Assembly (NCBI GenBank): GCA_963814645.1
Contig: CAWFDX010000002.1
Coordinates: 186,001-250,000 of the forward strand
Reading direction: 5' to 3'
DNA from: RYN-230 sp963814645
GTDB lineage: Bacteria; Actinomycetota; Actinomycetes; Streptosporangiales; Streptosporangiaceae
DNA length: 64,000 bases
Position numbers and translations under genes: made by a program. Every line of letters begins with the position of its first letter. Positions within the stretch are counted from its first letter, which is position 1. This document shows positions 1-7,907 of this stretch, piece after piece. The notes beneath the pieces were generated by a model. It was not told the origin of the DNA and did not search any database. It saw only the letters and a program-made list of their open reading frames with translations.

Positions 1-1
1 T

Positions 2-61
2 GACGACGACCTCGTGTTCACTGTGGCGCAACGCGGAACCTTCGTCGGCCCGCGTCCCTAG
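2..61 (+). CDS. C-terminal end of GntR-family regulator (partial at window edge)
   Basis: The first 60 bases read as 19 codons and a TAG stop, ending LVFTVAQRGTFVGPRP. This resembles the beta-wing at the end of a GntR winged-helix domain (typical form LxYTVxxRGTFV). Small GntR regulators of the KorSA type are standard in actinomycete integrative elements, which fits the neighbouring genes. Only the tail is present, so the family call is tentative. Confidence 0.45.
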   Translation, partial: DDDLVFTVAQRGTFVGPRP

Positions 62-122
62 CGAAGTACAGCCAGGGCTGGGGAGCGTTCGTCAAAGCCC
101 GCTGATAGCTAATGACTGGCCC

Positions 123-156
123 GGGGGCCAGGCCCGTTCTTAGCAGCCTGGCCCCC
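123..156. terminator. Perfect 11-bp hairpin between convergent reading directions
   Basis: GGGGGCCAGGC (123-133) and GCCTGGCCCCC (146-156) form a perfect 11-bp stem with a 12-nt loop, 60 bp after the GntR stop. There is no U-tract, as is common in actinomycetes. It would end the GntR transcript. Confidence 0.6.
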
Positions 157-401
157 GCCGTTCAGTCACGCCGCTTCACCTTGACAGTGATCTCGACGCT
201 GTTCATGACGTGCGTGATCATGCCCCACACACCACGGCGGGGGGCAACGCAGTTACCAGGCCGTGCAGCATTGAGTCTCCTTCGGTGTCGTCCGACACGC
301 CGGGAGGACCGCTGGCACAGGGCATGAACTAGGCTATAGTCCAGTTGATGACGTGAGGGTACCCAGTTCATAGCGACAGCGGCCCTCCAGTTGAGTGCAG
401 T
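157..401. other. No supportable gene
   Basis: I see no convincing coding sequence here. A minus-strand frame ends in a short peptide MNSVEITVKVKRRD (stop near 165), but nothing upstream supports it as a gene. Confidence 0.4.
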
Positions 402-427
402 AGCCCCGGGCTGCAACCCCCGGGGCT
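402..427 (-). terminator. Hairpin downstream of small acidic ORF
   Basis: AGCCCCGGG (402-410) pairs with CCCGGGGCT (419-427) across an 8-nt loop. It lies about 85 nt beyond the stop of the minus-strand small ORF at 510. Read on the plus strand it is followed by TTTC, so it could work in either direction. Confidence 0.5.
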
Positions 428-509
428 TTCTGCGTGTTGAGTTATCCGGCTTAGCCTGGCACCCCCGCTCATGTCGGGTAAAGCAGCCACGCCGGACTCG
501 CGTCGGTGC

Positions 510-665
510 CTACAGGATGTCTGCCCAGCCGTCCGCGTCCAGCAGGTCCAGATCCATGAGCATGCGCTGCGCGACGTCAAACCAGTCGTCCAGGGCCGCA
601 ATCTCCGGGCACCTCTCGATCACCTCTGCTACCTCTTGTTCTTCATGCAGCTCCAGCTCGTCCAT
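510..665 (-). CDS. Small acidic protein, 51 aa
   Basis: ATG at 665 opens 51 codons ending in TAG at 510. The protein is strongly acidic (about 18 Asp/Glu), begins MDELELHEEQEVAEVIERCP and ends DADGWADIL. Upstream on the coding strand AAGGACGGAGAT gives a plausible Shine-Dalgarno. Codon use has actinobacterial third-position bias, unlike the competing frames. I do not recognise the family; small acidic proteins of this kind are common accessory genes in integrative elements and phages. It has its own downstream hairpin (402-427). Confidence 0.6.
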   Translation of the reverse strand: MDELELHEEQEVAEVIERCPEIAALDDWFDVAQRMLMDLDLLDADGWADIL

Positions 666-798
666 ATCTCCGTCCTTTCTACGTCCTTTCCTGCCGTGCG
701 AGACTAGCGGTCCTGCCGACGTCTGTCAATCCTCTGACCTGCGGATACATGAGCTGGAATACAAGAGCTGAGCCAATATAGAACGTGGAATAGAAAAA

Positions 799-821
799 GC
801 CCCGGCCATATCAGCCGGGGC
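799..821 (-). terminator. Rho-independent terminator, minus strand
   Basis: GCCGGGGC (814-821) and GCCCCGGC (799-806) form an 8-bp stem. Read on the minus strand it is followed by TTTTTC, the best intrinsic terminator in the window. The minus-strand transcript it ends is not obvious: only a 13-codon ORF (GTG...TAA at 838) precedes it, probably the tail of a decayed gene. Confidence 0.7.
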
Positions 822-1106
822 CATTCCGTTGGTTGCGTTACTTCTTGCTGCGGACACTGGCAAGGACAGCCAGCTTCACCTAGTGCACGTGGCCAGCACC
901 GAACCTCCGGACCGGAGTTGGCCGGATGGTCTATCTCGCTCGCAGGTGGCACGCCTCGGGTACGAGGTTGACTTCGTCCTGGCCTACGGCCTGATCCCGG
1001 TGGCCCGTCCCCACCCAGCCACCGCCGAACTGCTCTACATGCCACCGCTGCTGTTCGGCCGCGACTGCGCGGACATGCTCGTGGCGGCTGTCAACGTGGC
1101 GCCCCC

Positions 1107-1232
1107 CAGTGCGCGTGGTGCGGCCAGCCAGCGGACCGCCGGAACGCCTGGACGACCGGGAATGCCCAGGTCCACGCCCGCCTGTGCGAGACCTGCGGTA
1201 CCGCCGGGAACGTGGGGATGGGCCCGAACTGA
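1107..1232 (+). pseudogene. Zinc-ribbon-like fragment (two CxxC knuckles)
   Basis: The frame ending at TGA 1230-1232 reads QCAWCGQPADRRNAWTTGNA and continues to LCETCGTAG, giving two CxxC pairs about 27 residues apart like a small treble-clef or zinc-ribbon protein. No ATG/GTG start exists in this frame back to the preceding stop at 971, and the upstream frame from a TTG at 829 is offset, so the gene is broken or its 5' end is unrecognised. It ends 3 bp from the convergent minus-strand gene. Confidence 0.35.
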
Positions 1233-1235
1233 CGT

Positions 1236-1994
1236 CTATTGAGCTCGTGCGGCCCTCCAGTCGTCCAGTTTGCTGCGCAAGGCTGCCGGGCTGGCAGCCA
1301 GCCAGCGCCATGCCACTGTGAGCGCCCTAACGACCCACGGCCACGCCCACTTGGTGAAGGGCACCACCGCCAGCCCCAGGATCAGCAGCCAGGAGACAAC
1401 GATCAGGGCTACGCCGAGCCCGGGGACGACGTCGGCGAGCCCATCGGGAATGACCGTCAGGATGATGCCCAAGGCGATCAGGGGCAACCCCCTGGCATCC
1501 ACCTGGTCATCTTCGGCCTTGTCCTGTTCCCGTAGGCGCCTCAGCGCCTGATCGCTGCGACGGAGCTCCGCAGTAAGCTCAGCCACCTCCTGCGTCACAG
1601 CGCCATGGTCGCGTTCCTGCTTCCGTTCCAGCGCCCGGATCTGGTCGCGGTTCTTCGCCACCTGCTCCAGCAGGTACTCCATGAGCTGCTCGGTCGAAGG
1701 ATTCAGCGGGGGCCCTTTGACACCCTCGCCGTTAACGGACCCCTCCCCATGGATGCCCTGGTGCGCGGAGGTCTGGTGTCTGACGGGCCGCTTTCCGAAG
1801 ACCTTCCGGGCTGTGCGCTGACCCCACTTAACGGCGGCCCGGCAGATGTGCCCCGGGGCTCTGGGAGCGACCACCAGCGCGCCAGCGACCCCGACAGCCA
1901 TTCCGGTCCACCTCACCCAGTCGGCCTCTGTGGGGCCGCTGGCGGCGGAGGCCGCAGCGTGCATCACCGCTATGGCGGGAGGGCACACGGCCAT
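1236..1994 (-). CDS. Membrane protein with central coiled coil, 252 aa
   Basis: From ATG 1994 the protein has an N-terminal hydrophobic stretch, a second around WTGMAVGVAGALVVAP, a basic linker, then a clear heptad-rich segment (QVAKNRDQIRALERKQERDH and following, about 60 residues) and two C-terminal membrane segments (LPLIALGIILTVIPDGLADV and VALIVVSWLLILGLAVVPF). The open frame extends upstream to 2306 into the TraB-like remnant, so the start is uncertain and no good ribosome-binding site is seen at 1994. Function unknown; it sits at the 3' end of the element's transfer operon, where Spd-type spread proteins are common (inference). Confidence 0.5.
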   Translation of the reverse strand: MAVCPPAIAVMHAAASAASGPTEADWVRWTGMAVGVAGALVVAPRAPGHICRAAVKWGQRTARKVFGKRPVRHQTSAHQGIHGEGSVNGEGVKGPPLNPSTEQLMEYLLEQVAKNRDQIRALERKQERDHGAVTQEVAELTAELRRSDQALRRLREQDKAEDDQVDARGLPLIALGIILTVIPDGLADVVPGLGVALIVVSWLLILGLAVVPFTKWAWPWVVRALTVAWRWLAASPAALRSKLDDWRAARAQ

Positions 1995-2059
1995 CCCGGT
2001 GGCGGTGAACACGACCTGGCACAGGAGCACGGGGAAAGTCTGCTGCACCGAGCCCGCAA

Positions 2060-2591
2060 TGACACAGGATCGCCGATTCCGGCTGCCCACGGCTGGGCCG
2101 TCCTTGTCGGGCTTGAGCGCCTTCTTCGCTTCCGGGATGCCGAGCGAGCCCAGCGCGGGTGATGATCTCGTGCGTCGGCGGCCTATAGTCCGGCGGAACG
2201 ACGGCCTTGCCGACGATCGGGCGACCGGATGGACGGCCAGGCGGACCACGCCATGGACGGCCAGGCGGACCACGCCGATAATTGACCACACGAGCATGGC
2301 GAGCACGTAGGGAACCAGCCGGATGCCGTGGAAGCGGGCACGGTGCCAGGACAGACCCGCGTGGTAAGTCAGCGTGCCCGGGAGCTGTGCCCGCTGGAGC
2401 TGAAACGGGCACGATGGCCCGACGCTCGGCGGGCTGGGTCACGTCCGCGTAGAGCGCCATCGGCTTGTCCGGTGCCCGGTCCACGGTGCCACTGTCCGGC
2501 ACGGCGGGCAGGGTCTGGGCCTCGTCCACCTCGGCAGCCCGGAGGGCACGATGTCGGCCCCGGGGCGGTCGGGCTGGTCAGGCTGCGACAT
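2060..2591 (-). pseudogene. TraB/FtsK-like conjugal DNA translocase, truncated and frameshifted
   Basis: Starting at ATG 2591, successive frames give MSQPDQPDRPGADIVPS, then AAEVDEAQTLPAVPDSGTVD, then LTYHAGLSWHRARFHGIRLV, then THEIITRA joined to LGSLGIPEAKKALK. The pieces follow the N-terminal part of the single-protein TraB/FtsK translocases of actinomycete conjugative elements, including the conserved TYHAxRxxxY-like stretch and the IIxRALGSLGI motif. At least three indels separate them, and the Walker-type ATPase domain is absent, so no functional translocase can be made. Its ATG lies 14 nt inside the preceding DUF2637 gene. Confidence 0.55.
2229..2276. repeat. 24-bp perfect tandem duplication
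   Basis: A 24-bp unit beginning ATGGACGGCCAGGCGG occurs twice head to tail (2229-2252, 2253-2276) inside the TraB remnant, duplicating the peptide VVRLAVH. It is consistent with slippage in unconstrained sequence. Confidence 0.85.
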
Positions 2592-3054
2592 CGCGCGCCT
2601 CCTGCCCGGCCATGAGGTCTGCGAGGTCTGCGCGGATGAGCTTCGCCCGGGGGGTGCCGCAGCGCATCCGGCGCTTGACCTCCCGGAGACCCGGCAACGT
2701 GCCCGCCTCGATCTCGGCCGCGAACACGGTCTCCGGTGTCCGGCCACGACGTTCGCCGCGAGGGTGGCACCGATACCAGCGGCCAGCAGCCACCGTGCCA
2801 GCCGTGGGGCCTGGACACCACGGCGGGCACTGTCCAGCAGCACCATGGACGCGCTGTAGATCAGGCCGTCGATCGTGGCCGGGTAGACCCGTGCGACTGC
2901 GCCAACTTCACCATGCGCGGACCACGGCAAGCGCGTGTTCGTAGCTGACCCAACCGGCGACCAGGGCGACGGCGGCGACCACCAGCACGGTGCTCCAGCG
3001 GATCATGCGCTCTGCCACTGCTCTGGACTGGGTCGTGGGTGCTGGGATAGTCAC
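2578..3054 (-). pseudogene. DUF2637-domain (Spd-like) membrane protein, frameshifted
   Basis: GTG 3054 overlaps the previous stop (GTGA). The N-terminus has a membrane segment (STVLVVAAVALVAGWVSYEH) and runs into TGA after VVRA; the +1 frame continues HGEVGAVARVYPATIDGLIY, the DUF2637 signature, and AARWLLAAG-type membrane segment; a second shift returns to the original frame for FAAEIEAGTLPGLREVKRRM, the usual helix-turn-helix-like tail ending at 2578. The two indels compensate, so both termini are in the same frame. DUF2637 proteins are membrane proteins of actinomycete conjugative elements. Either decay or sequence error is possible. Confidence 0.7.
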
Positions 3055-3218
3055 CGCGCACCGTCCTTACTGCGGACCTTCCGCCCGGCCTCGTCGGTGC
3101 CGGTGATGACGGGCTCCCGGCCCTCGGTGTTCTCGCGGATGCACGAGGTGCAGTTGACGTCGTCGCTAGTGCCCGGCCGCAGGCCGTGGCCGAAGCCGTG
3201 GTGCTCGCGGACGCGCAT
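3051..3218 (-). CDS. Small CxxC protein of the element, 55 aa
   Basis: ATG 3218 overlaps the upstream stop (TGATG) and the TGA at 3051 overlaps the next GTG start, so it is translationally coupled on both sides. It contains one CxxC (NCTSCIRENTEG) and a basic tail (RKVRSKDGAR). Too short to classify; a small metal-binding accessory protein is possible. Confidence 0.55.
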   Translation of the reverse strand: MRVREHHGFGHGLRPGTSDDVNCTSCIRENTEGREPVITGTDEAGRKVRSKDGAR

Positions 3219-3538
3219 CACCGTGCACTCCCTCGCGCCAGACGGCGGGCGGCCCTGGTCCACGCCACGGAGCTGGCCCGGCGGGCACCGAGGTGGCGTG
3301 CCCACCCGGACGAGATCACGGCGCGGACGGCCTCTTCGGCCGAGTCGTGATGGGTCATCTTGTCCCGGTACTGTGCGGTGAACCAGCACGCCCGCCAACT
3401 CTCGGCCGTGCGCTCCGCCCCGCCTGCACTCTCGCCGTTGACGAGGACGCGCGGCGCGCCCGGCAGCACGCGCTCAACGGCACCCTCACCCCAGCGCCGG
3501 ACAGTGATCTGTGCGGGCTGGACTCCCGGAGTTGACAT
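3218..3538 (-). CDS. Basic hypothetical protein, 106 aa, first gene of element operon
   Basis: ATG 3538 is preceded by TAGGAG with 5-6 nt spacing, which fixes the start. The protein is rich in Arg/Ala (tail ARRASSVAWTRAARRLARGS) with no recognisable domain. It heads a four-gene coupled minus-strand operon (3538 to 2060) and has a long structured leader at 3557-3611. Confidence 0.55.
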   Translation of the reverse strand: MSTPGVQPAQITVRRWGEGAVERVLPGAPRVLVNGESAGGAERTAESWRACWFTAQYRDKMTHHDSAEEAVRAVISSGWARHLGARRASSVAWTRAARRLARGSAR

Positions 3539-3556
3539 GAAGACTCCTACGGCGGC

Positions 3557-3611
3557 CCGGCGGTCCTTAGACCCGGCCCCTGGTAGGACCGCCGGAGCGC
3601 CAGGGGCCGGG
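3557..3611 (-). promoter_or_regulatory. Leader with two interlocking perfect inverted repeats (pseudoknot or switch topology)
   Basis: CCGGCGGTCC (3557-3566) pairs with GGACCGCCGG (3586-3595), and CCCGGCCCCTGG (3572-3583) pairs with CCAGGGGCCGGG (3600-3611). The arms are interleaved A-B-A'-B', so the two stems either form an H-type pseudoknot or exclude each other. The structure ends about 19 nt upstream of the minus-strand start codon at 3538, in its presumed 5' leader, and next to the junction with the truncated cholesterol oxidase. Confidence 0.55.
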
Positions 3612-3634
3612 CCGCTGGCCCCGGTGTGTGATCT

Positions 3635-4729
3635 CGCTACAACTGGGGGCAGTACGTGCTCAAGACGTTCCAGCGCACCGACCCGGACATCCGCGCCTTC
3701 CTGGCCCACCTGGGCCGGGCGTTCATCACCAGCGTCACCATGCAGGTCGCGGCGAACCAGACGCTGCGTTGCCAGAGCTGGGTTGACGTGTCCGCCGCCG
3801 ACCTGTTCGCCCCGCCGGCCAGCGCCGGGTCCAGTTCGTTCGCCAGCTACGTGGACAGCGCGGGCCGCATCGAGGCCATCTGGTTCCCGTTCACCGACAC
3901 CCCGTGGATCAAGGTGTGGTCCCTGGCGCCCACCAAGCCGGCCCTGTCAATCCAGGTCACCAGCCCGTACAACTACGGCTTCACGAACAGCGTGACCAGT
4001 TCGGAGAACACCTTCTTCGACGAGGTGGCGGCCGGTGATGTCAGCGGCACGCCCGCGTTCGAGGGGATCGCGATCGCGCTGGTGGACACCGGGCTGGTGT
4101 TCGACGGGGTGTGGGACATCTGGGGCCAGTCCCAGGACGTGCTGCTCTACGTCAAGCCGAGCACGGTGCGGATCGTCGAGGCGGGCTTCGCCGTGATCAC
4201 CGCCCGGGCCAGCATCCAGCAGGTGGTCAGCGACTTCTACACGCAGTACACCAGCCGGCTCTCGTACTACCAGGGGCTGGGGCAGTACCCGATGAACGGC
4301 CCGATCGAGATCCGGGTCACCGGGCTCGACCAGACCGCCGATTCGGTGGTGAGCGGCGCGCAGTCGCCGATCCTGTCCTCGGTCCGGCCCCGCCCGGATC
4401 ACCCCGAGTGGGACGTGGCGGTCTGGCTGGACATGGGCACGCTGCCGGTCACGCCGGGCTTCTCGCAGTTCTACACGGACATGGAGACGTGGATCTGGAG
4501 CCACTACACCGGCGGCTATGCGACCGTCCGCCCGGAGTGGTCCAAGGCCTGGGCGTGCACCTCGGCCGCGCCCTGGACCAGCACCTCGATCCTGGGCAGC
4601 ACCGTACCCGCCGCGGTCAGCGCCGGCCAGGCCAGCACCGACAACTGGTCCACCGCCGTCTCGATCCTGACCAGCTACGACCCCAACTCGGTCTTCAGCA
4701 ACCCGTTCCTGGACACCCTGATGGGCTGA
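3635..4729 (+). pseudogene. Cholesterol oxidase (VAO/BsChOx type), C-terminal substrate-binding half
   Basis: The frame from about 3635 to the TGA at 4729 (357 residues from the first GTG at 3656) matches the Chol_subst-bind domain of the flavin-linked class II cholesterol oxidases: starts YVLKTFQRTDPDIRAFLAHL, contains EAIWFPFTDTPWIKVWSLAP and ends with a family-typical SVFSNPFLDTLMG. The N-terminal FAD_binding_4 domain (about 200 residues) that must bind FAD is missing. The in-frame stop at 3629 and the change to element sequence mark a truncation. The likely ancestral role was oxidation of the 3beta-hydroxyl of cholesterol to cholestenone, fitting the steroid locus. A product from GTG 3656 cannot be excluded but would lack the cofactor domain. 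Confidence 0.75.
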
Positions 4730-4762
4730 TGCCGTGCTGGCTGCCCGCCCGTGCTGGCCGAC

Positions 4763-5380
4763 TCAGCGGAGCAGCAGGCGGGCGGCCAGTTCCAGGTGGT
4801 TGGTGACGTCGTTGGCGGACGCGCGCCGGGTCACCCAGGCGACCAGGTTGGACAGCCAGACGTCACCGATCACCCGGGCGATCGCCTTGTCGTCCTCGGA
4901 CGGCTCGCCTTCGTGAATGGCCCTGGTCAGGATCTGCTCCATCAGCCGGGCCACGCTGTTGACCTCGGCGGCCGCGCTCGGGTCGGCGAACATGAAGGCC
5001 CGGGTCATCGCCTCGGCCAGCATCGGCTCGCGCTGCATGGACCGGGTCATCCGGCTCAGCACGTACAGCATCCGGTCATACGGGGTGTCGCCCGGGATGG
5101 GCGCCCGGTTCAGCTTCTCCTGGAGGCGCTCGAACTCCCGGGCCAGGCCGGACACCAGCAGGTGGATCTTGGACGGGAAGTACCGGTACAGCGTGCCCAG
5201 CGCCACGTCGGCCCGCTGTGCCACGGTCCGCATCTGCACCGCTTCGTAGCCGCCCTTGGACGCCAGGGCCAGCGTCGCGTCCAGGATCCGCTTGCGCCGG
5301 TCGCGCTGCGCGGCCGAGCCCAGTTCGGCGTCCGTGGGTGCATTCGGCGCAATAGTGCTACGTGTTCTCGGCGATGCCAT
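4763..5380 (-). CDS. kstR: KstR, TetR-family repressor of cholesterol catabolism
   Basis: 205 aa from ATG 5380, which has GAGAGG 6 nt upstream; the open frame continues further but without a site. The TetR helix-turn-helix spans about residues 31-77 with ALGTLYRYFPSKIHLLVS, nearly identical to mycobacterial KstR, and the C-terminal part keeps REPMLAEAMTRAFMFAD and DVWLSNLVAWVTRRASA. In mycobacteria and rhodococci KstR represses side-chain and ring A/B genes and is released by 3-oxo-cholestenoyl-CoA type ligands. It is transcribed divergently from fadE34 with a KstR box between, the same arrangement as Rv3574/Rv3573c, implying autoregulation. Confidence 0.93.
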   Translation of the reverse strand: MASPRTRSTIAPNAPTDAELGSAAQRDRRKRILDATLALASKGGYEAVQMRTVAQRADVALGTLYRYFPSKIHLLVSGLAREFERLQEKLNRAPIPGDTPYDRMLYVLSRMTRSMQREPMLAEAMTRAFMFADPSAAAEVNSVARLMEQILTRAIHEGEPSEDDKAIARVIGDVWLSNLVAWVTRRASANDVTNHLELAARLLLR

Positions 5381-5534
5381 CGAGGCCTCTCGTCCTGTCC
5401 CCTGACTCGGAGCCATTCCCGGCATCAGCCACCGGCATATCGGGGTAAGCCGGGCTGGTTGCAGGGCTCGTTCTACAGTCCAGCGTATCAATCACAGCCC
5501 GGCGGGGCAGGTCGGCTGGCTGGCCCCGACGAGG

Positions 5535-5548
5535 TATAACGTGTTCTA
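5535..5548. promoter_or_regulatory. KstR operator between kstR and fadE34
   Basis: TATAACGTGTTCTA fits TnnAACnnGTTnnA exactly. It sits in the divergent intergenic region and could control both kstR and the fadE34 operon. Confidence 0.85.
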
Positions 5549-5578
5549 ATTTTGGGGCGGAGGCGAAGAGGAGGGCCG

Positions 5579-7907
5579 GTGCCGATCGCGATCACTGAGG
5601 AGCAGCGGGCCCTGCAGGCGGCCGTGCGCGACTGGGCCAAGAGCGTGGATCCGATCGCGGCCGTCCGGCGGCTGGAGCCAGCTACCGGCGCCGACGCGGC
5701 CGGCACCGACGCGGCCGGCACCGACGCGGCCGGCACCGACGCGGCCGGCACCGACGCGGCTGGGCCGGCCGGGTGCTGGGCCGGCCTCGCGGAGCTGGGT
5801 GTTTTCTCGATCGCGCTGCCCGCCGCGGCCGGCGGTGCCGACGGAACCGTGGCCGACCTGGCCGCCGCACTGGAGCAGGTGACGGCCGCCCTGATTCCGG
5901 GTCCGGTCATGCCCACCCTGCTGGCCGGCCTGGTGCTGGGCGGCCAGCAGGCTGGCGTCAGGGCTGCTGCCCGAGCTGGCAGCGGGTCAGGCCAGCGCCG
6001 CGGTGGCTCTCTCGGCTGGGACGCTGCGCGGGGCCTGGCAATCCGACGGGACGCTGCGGGTGGGCGGTGACGCCGGCCTGGTGCTTGGCGCGGGCAGCAC
6101 GACGCACCTGCTGCTGGCGGCGACGGTGCCGGTGGCGGGCGAGGCGGCGGCCCAGGCGGCCCAGGCCGGCCGGGACGAGGCGGTGTGGTTCCTGATCCCG
6201 GCCAGCCAGCCCGGGCTGACCCTGCTGCCCCGGCCGCCGGTGGACTTCTCCCGCGCGCTGGCCGGCGTCCGGCTGGAGGATGCGGTCATCGACGCGGGGC
6301 AGACCATCACCGGGCTGGGCACGTCCCCGGTGCGGGACCTGGCCGCGACGCTGGCCGCGGTGGAGGCGGCCGCGGTGGCCACCTGGTGCTGCGACACCGC
6401 GGCCCAGTACGCCAGGACCCGGCACCAGTTTGGCCGGGCCATCGGCTCGTTCCAGGCGGTCAAGCACCTGTGCGCCGGGATGCTCTGCCGGGCCGACCGG
6501 GCCACCGCGCTGGCCTGGGATGCGGCGCGGACCGCGGACGAGGCGCCGGACGAGCACCCGCTGGCCGCGGCGGCCGCGGCGGCGCTGGCGCTGGACGACG
6601 CGGTGGATAACGCGAAGGACTGCATCCAGGTGCTCGGCGGGATCGGCTTCACCTGGGAGCACGACGCCCATCTGTACCTGCGCCGGGCGCTGGCGGTGCG
6701 CCAGTTGCTCGGCGGCTCCGCCGCGTGGCGGCGCCGGGTCGCCGCCCTCGCCCTGGCCGGCGCCCGCCGCCGCCTCGGCGTGAACCTGGCCGGCCAGGAC
6801 ACGACGCCGGAGACCGGCGCGGTCCGTCAGGTGGCTGCGGCGGTCGCCGCGCTACCCGCGGAGCAGCGCCGGGCCGCGCTGGCCGACGCGGGCTACGCTG
6901 CCCCGCAGTGGCCCGCCCCCTACGGCCAGTCCGCCTCGCTGGCCACCCAGCTCATCATCGACGAGGAGCTGCACCGGGCCGGGCTGGCCCGCCCGGACCT
7001 GGTCATCGGCGGCTGGGCCGGGCAGGCCATCTTGCAGCACGGCACACCGGACCAGCGGGACCGGTTCATCTGGCCCACGCTGCGCGGCGAGATCACCTGG
7101 TGCCAGCTGTTCAGCGAGCCGGAGGCCGGCTCCGACCTGGCCGGGGTGCGCACCCGGGCCGAGCCGGTGACCGGGGGTGGGGAGGGGGAGGCAGGTGGAG
7201 CGTGGCGGCTGACCGGGCAGAAAGTCTGGACCTCGCTGGCCCATCAGGCGGACTGGGCGATCTGCCTGGCGCGCACCGACCCCACCGTGGCCAAGCACCG
7301 CGGGCTCAGCTACTTCCTGGTCGACATGACCAGCCCGGGCATCGATATCCGGCCGCTGCGCGAGATGACCGGGCGGGCCATGTTCAACGAGGTGTTCTTG
7401 GACGAGGTGGTCGTGCCGGAGGACTGCCTGCTCGGCCAGCCTGGCGACGGCTGGCGGATCGCGCGCAGCACGCTGGCCGCGGAACGCACCGCGATGGGCC
7501 GCGGGTCGGCGTTCGGCGACGAGGTGGACCAACTGCTCGGCCAGGTCCGCGCGGCTGGCCTGGACGGTGACCCGGCAGTCGCCGAGCAGGTCGGCAGGCT
7601 GGTGGCCGGCGGCGTGGCCGGGTCACTGCTGGACCTGCGGGCCACCCTGGCCGAGCTGGGCGGCGCGGAACCGGGCCAGCAGGCCGCGGTGCGCAAGCTG
7701 ATCGGCGTGGCGCACCGCCAGGCGGTAGCCGAGGCCGCGCTGATCCTGTCCGGCCCGGACGGCGCGGCCACCGACGCAGCCGCCGCTGACGCGGTACACG
7801 AGTTCCTGCTCACCCGGTGCCTGAGCATCGCGGGCGGAACCTCCCAGATCCTGCTGTCCCTGGTCGGCGAGCGTGTGCTCGGCCTGCCCCGAGAAGAGGT
7901 GCGCTGA
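5579..7907 (+). CDS. fadE34: FadE34/ChsE3 double-length acyl-CoA dehydrogenase (one frameshift)
   Basis: GTG 5579 follows GAGGAGGG. The product is about 776 aa with two fused acyl-CoA dehydrogenase halves, as in FadE34 (711 aa): the first carries TRHQFGRAIGSFQAVKHL, the second SEPEAGSDLAGV and a GGTSQILLSLVGERVLGLP end. FadE34 (ChsE3) dehydrogenates the five-carbon side-chain intermediate 3-oxo-chol-4-en-24-oyl-CoA. The frame shifts +1 at about 5961-5963, where removing one G of GGG restores VRLLPELAAGQ. Five copies of a 15-bp repeat (5686-5760) add an Ala-Gly-Thr-Asp linker near residue 45. First gene of an operon running to ltp2. Confidence 0.85.
5686..5760 (+). repeat. Five tandem 15-bp units inside fadE34
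   Basis: Unit CGGCACCGACGCGGC is repeated exactly at 5701, 5716, 5731 and 5746, with a first copy at 5686 carrying one mismatch. Unit length is a multiple of three and encodes repeated A-A-G-T-D, so copy-number change keeps the frame. Confidence 0.95.

Larger units (their letters stand above)
1..3630. mobile_element. Decayed AICE-type integrative and conjugative element (right part)
   Basis: The stretch carries hallmark genes of actinomycete integrative and conjugative elements: the tail of a GntR-type regulator, a DUF2637 (Spd-like) membrane protein, the N-terminal part of a TraB/FtsK-like DNA translocase, and small accessory ORFs in one minus-strand operon. Several are frameshifted every 100-200 bp, so the element looks genuinely decayed. 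No integrase, excisionase or replication gene is visible; they may lie left of the window or be lost. The right boundary is placed near 3620-3635, where sequence of a truncated cholesterol oxidase begins. No att repeats or tRNA gene were recognised. Confidence 0.6.

Noticed and set aside
829..1242. 137-aa plus-strand ORF starting at a TTG
   Set aside because: Composition and codon use are not convincing and its end conflicts with the CxxC frame ending at 1232; kept only as a possible broken 5' part.
1..3630. tRNA gene or att core marking the element's insertion site
   Set aside because: No cloverleaf or direct repeat was recognised by eye; the other end lies outside the window.
4111..4806. 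Long alternative-frame ORFs over cholesterol oxidase, FadE and thiolase genes
   Set aside because: Arg/Gly/Pro-rich translations without family motifs, typical shadows in GC-rich DNA.
5686..5760. CRISPR-like repeat array
   Set aside because: Contiguous 15-bp units without spacers, inside a coding frame; no cas genes in the window.
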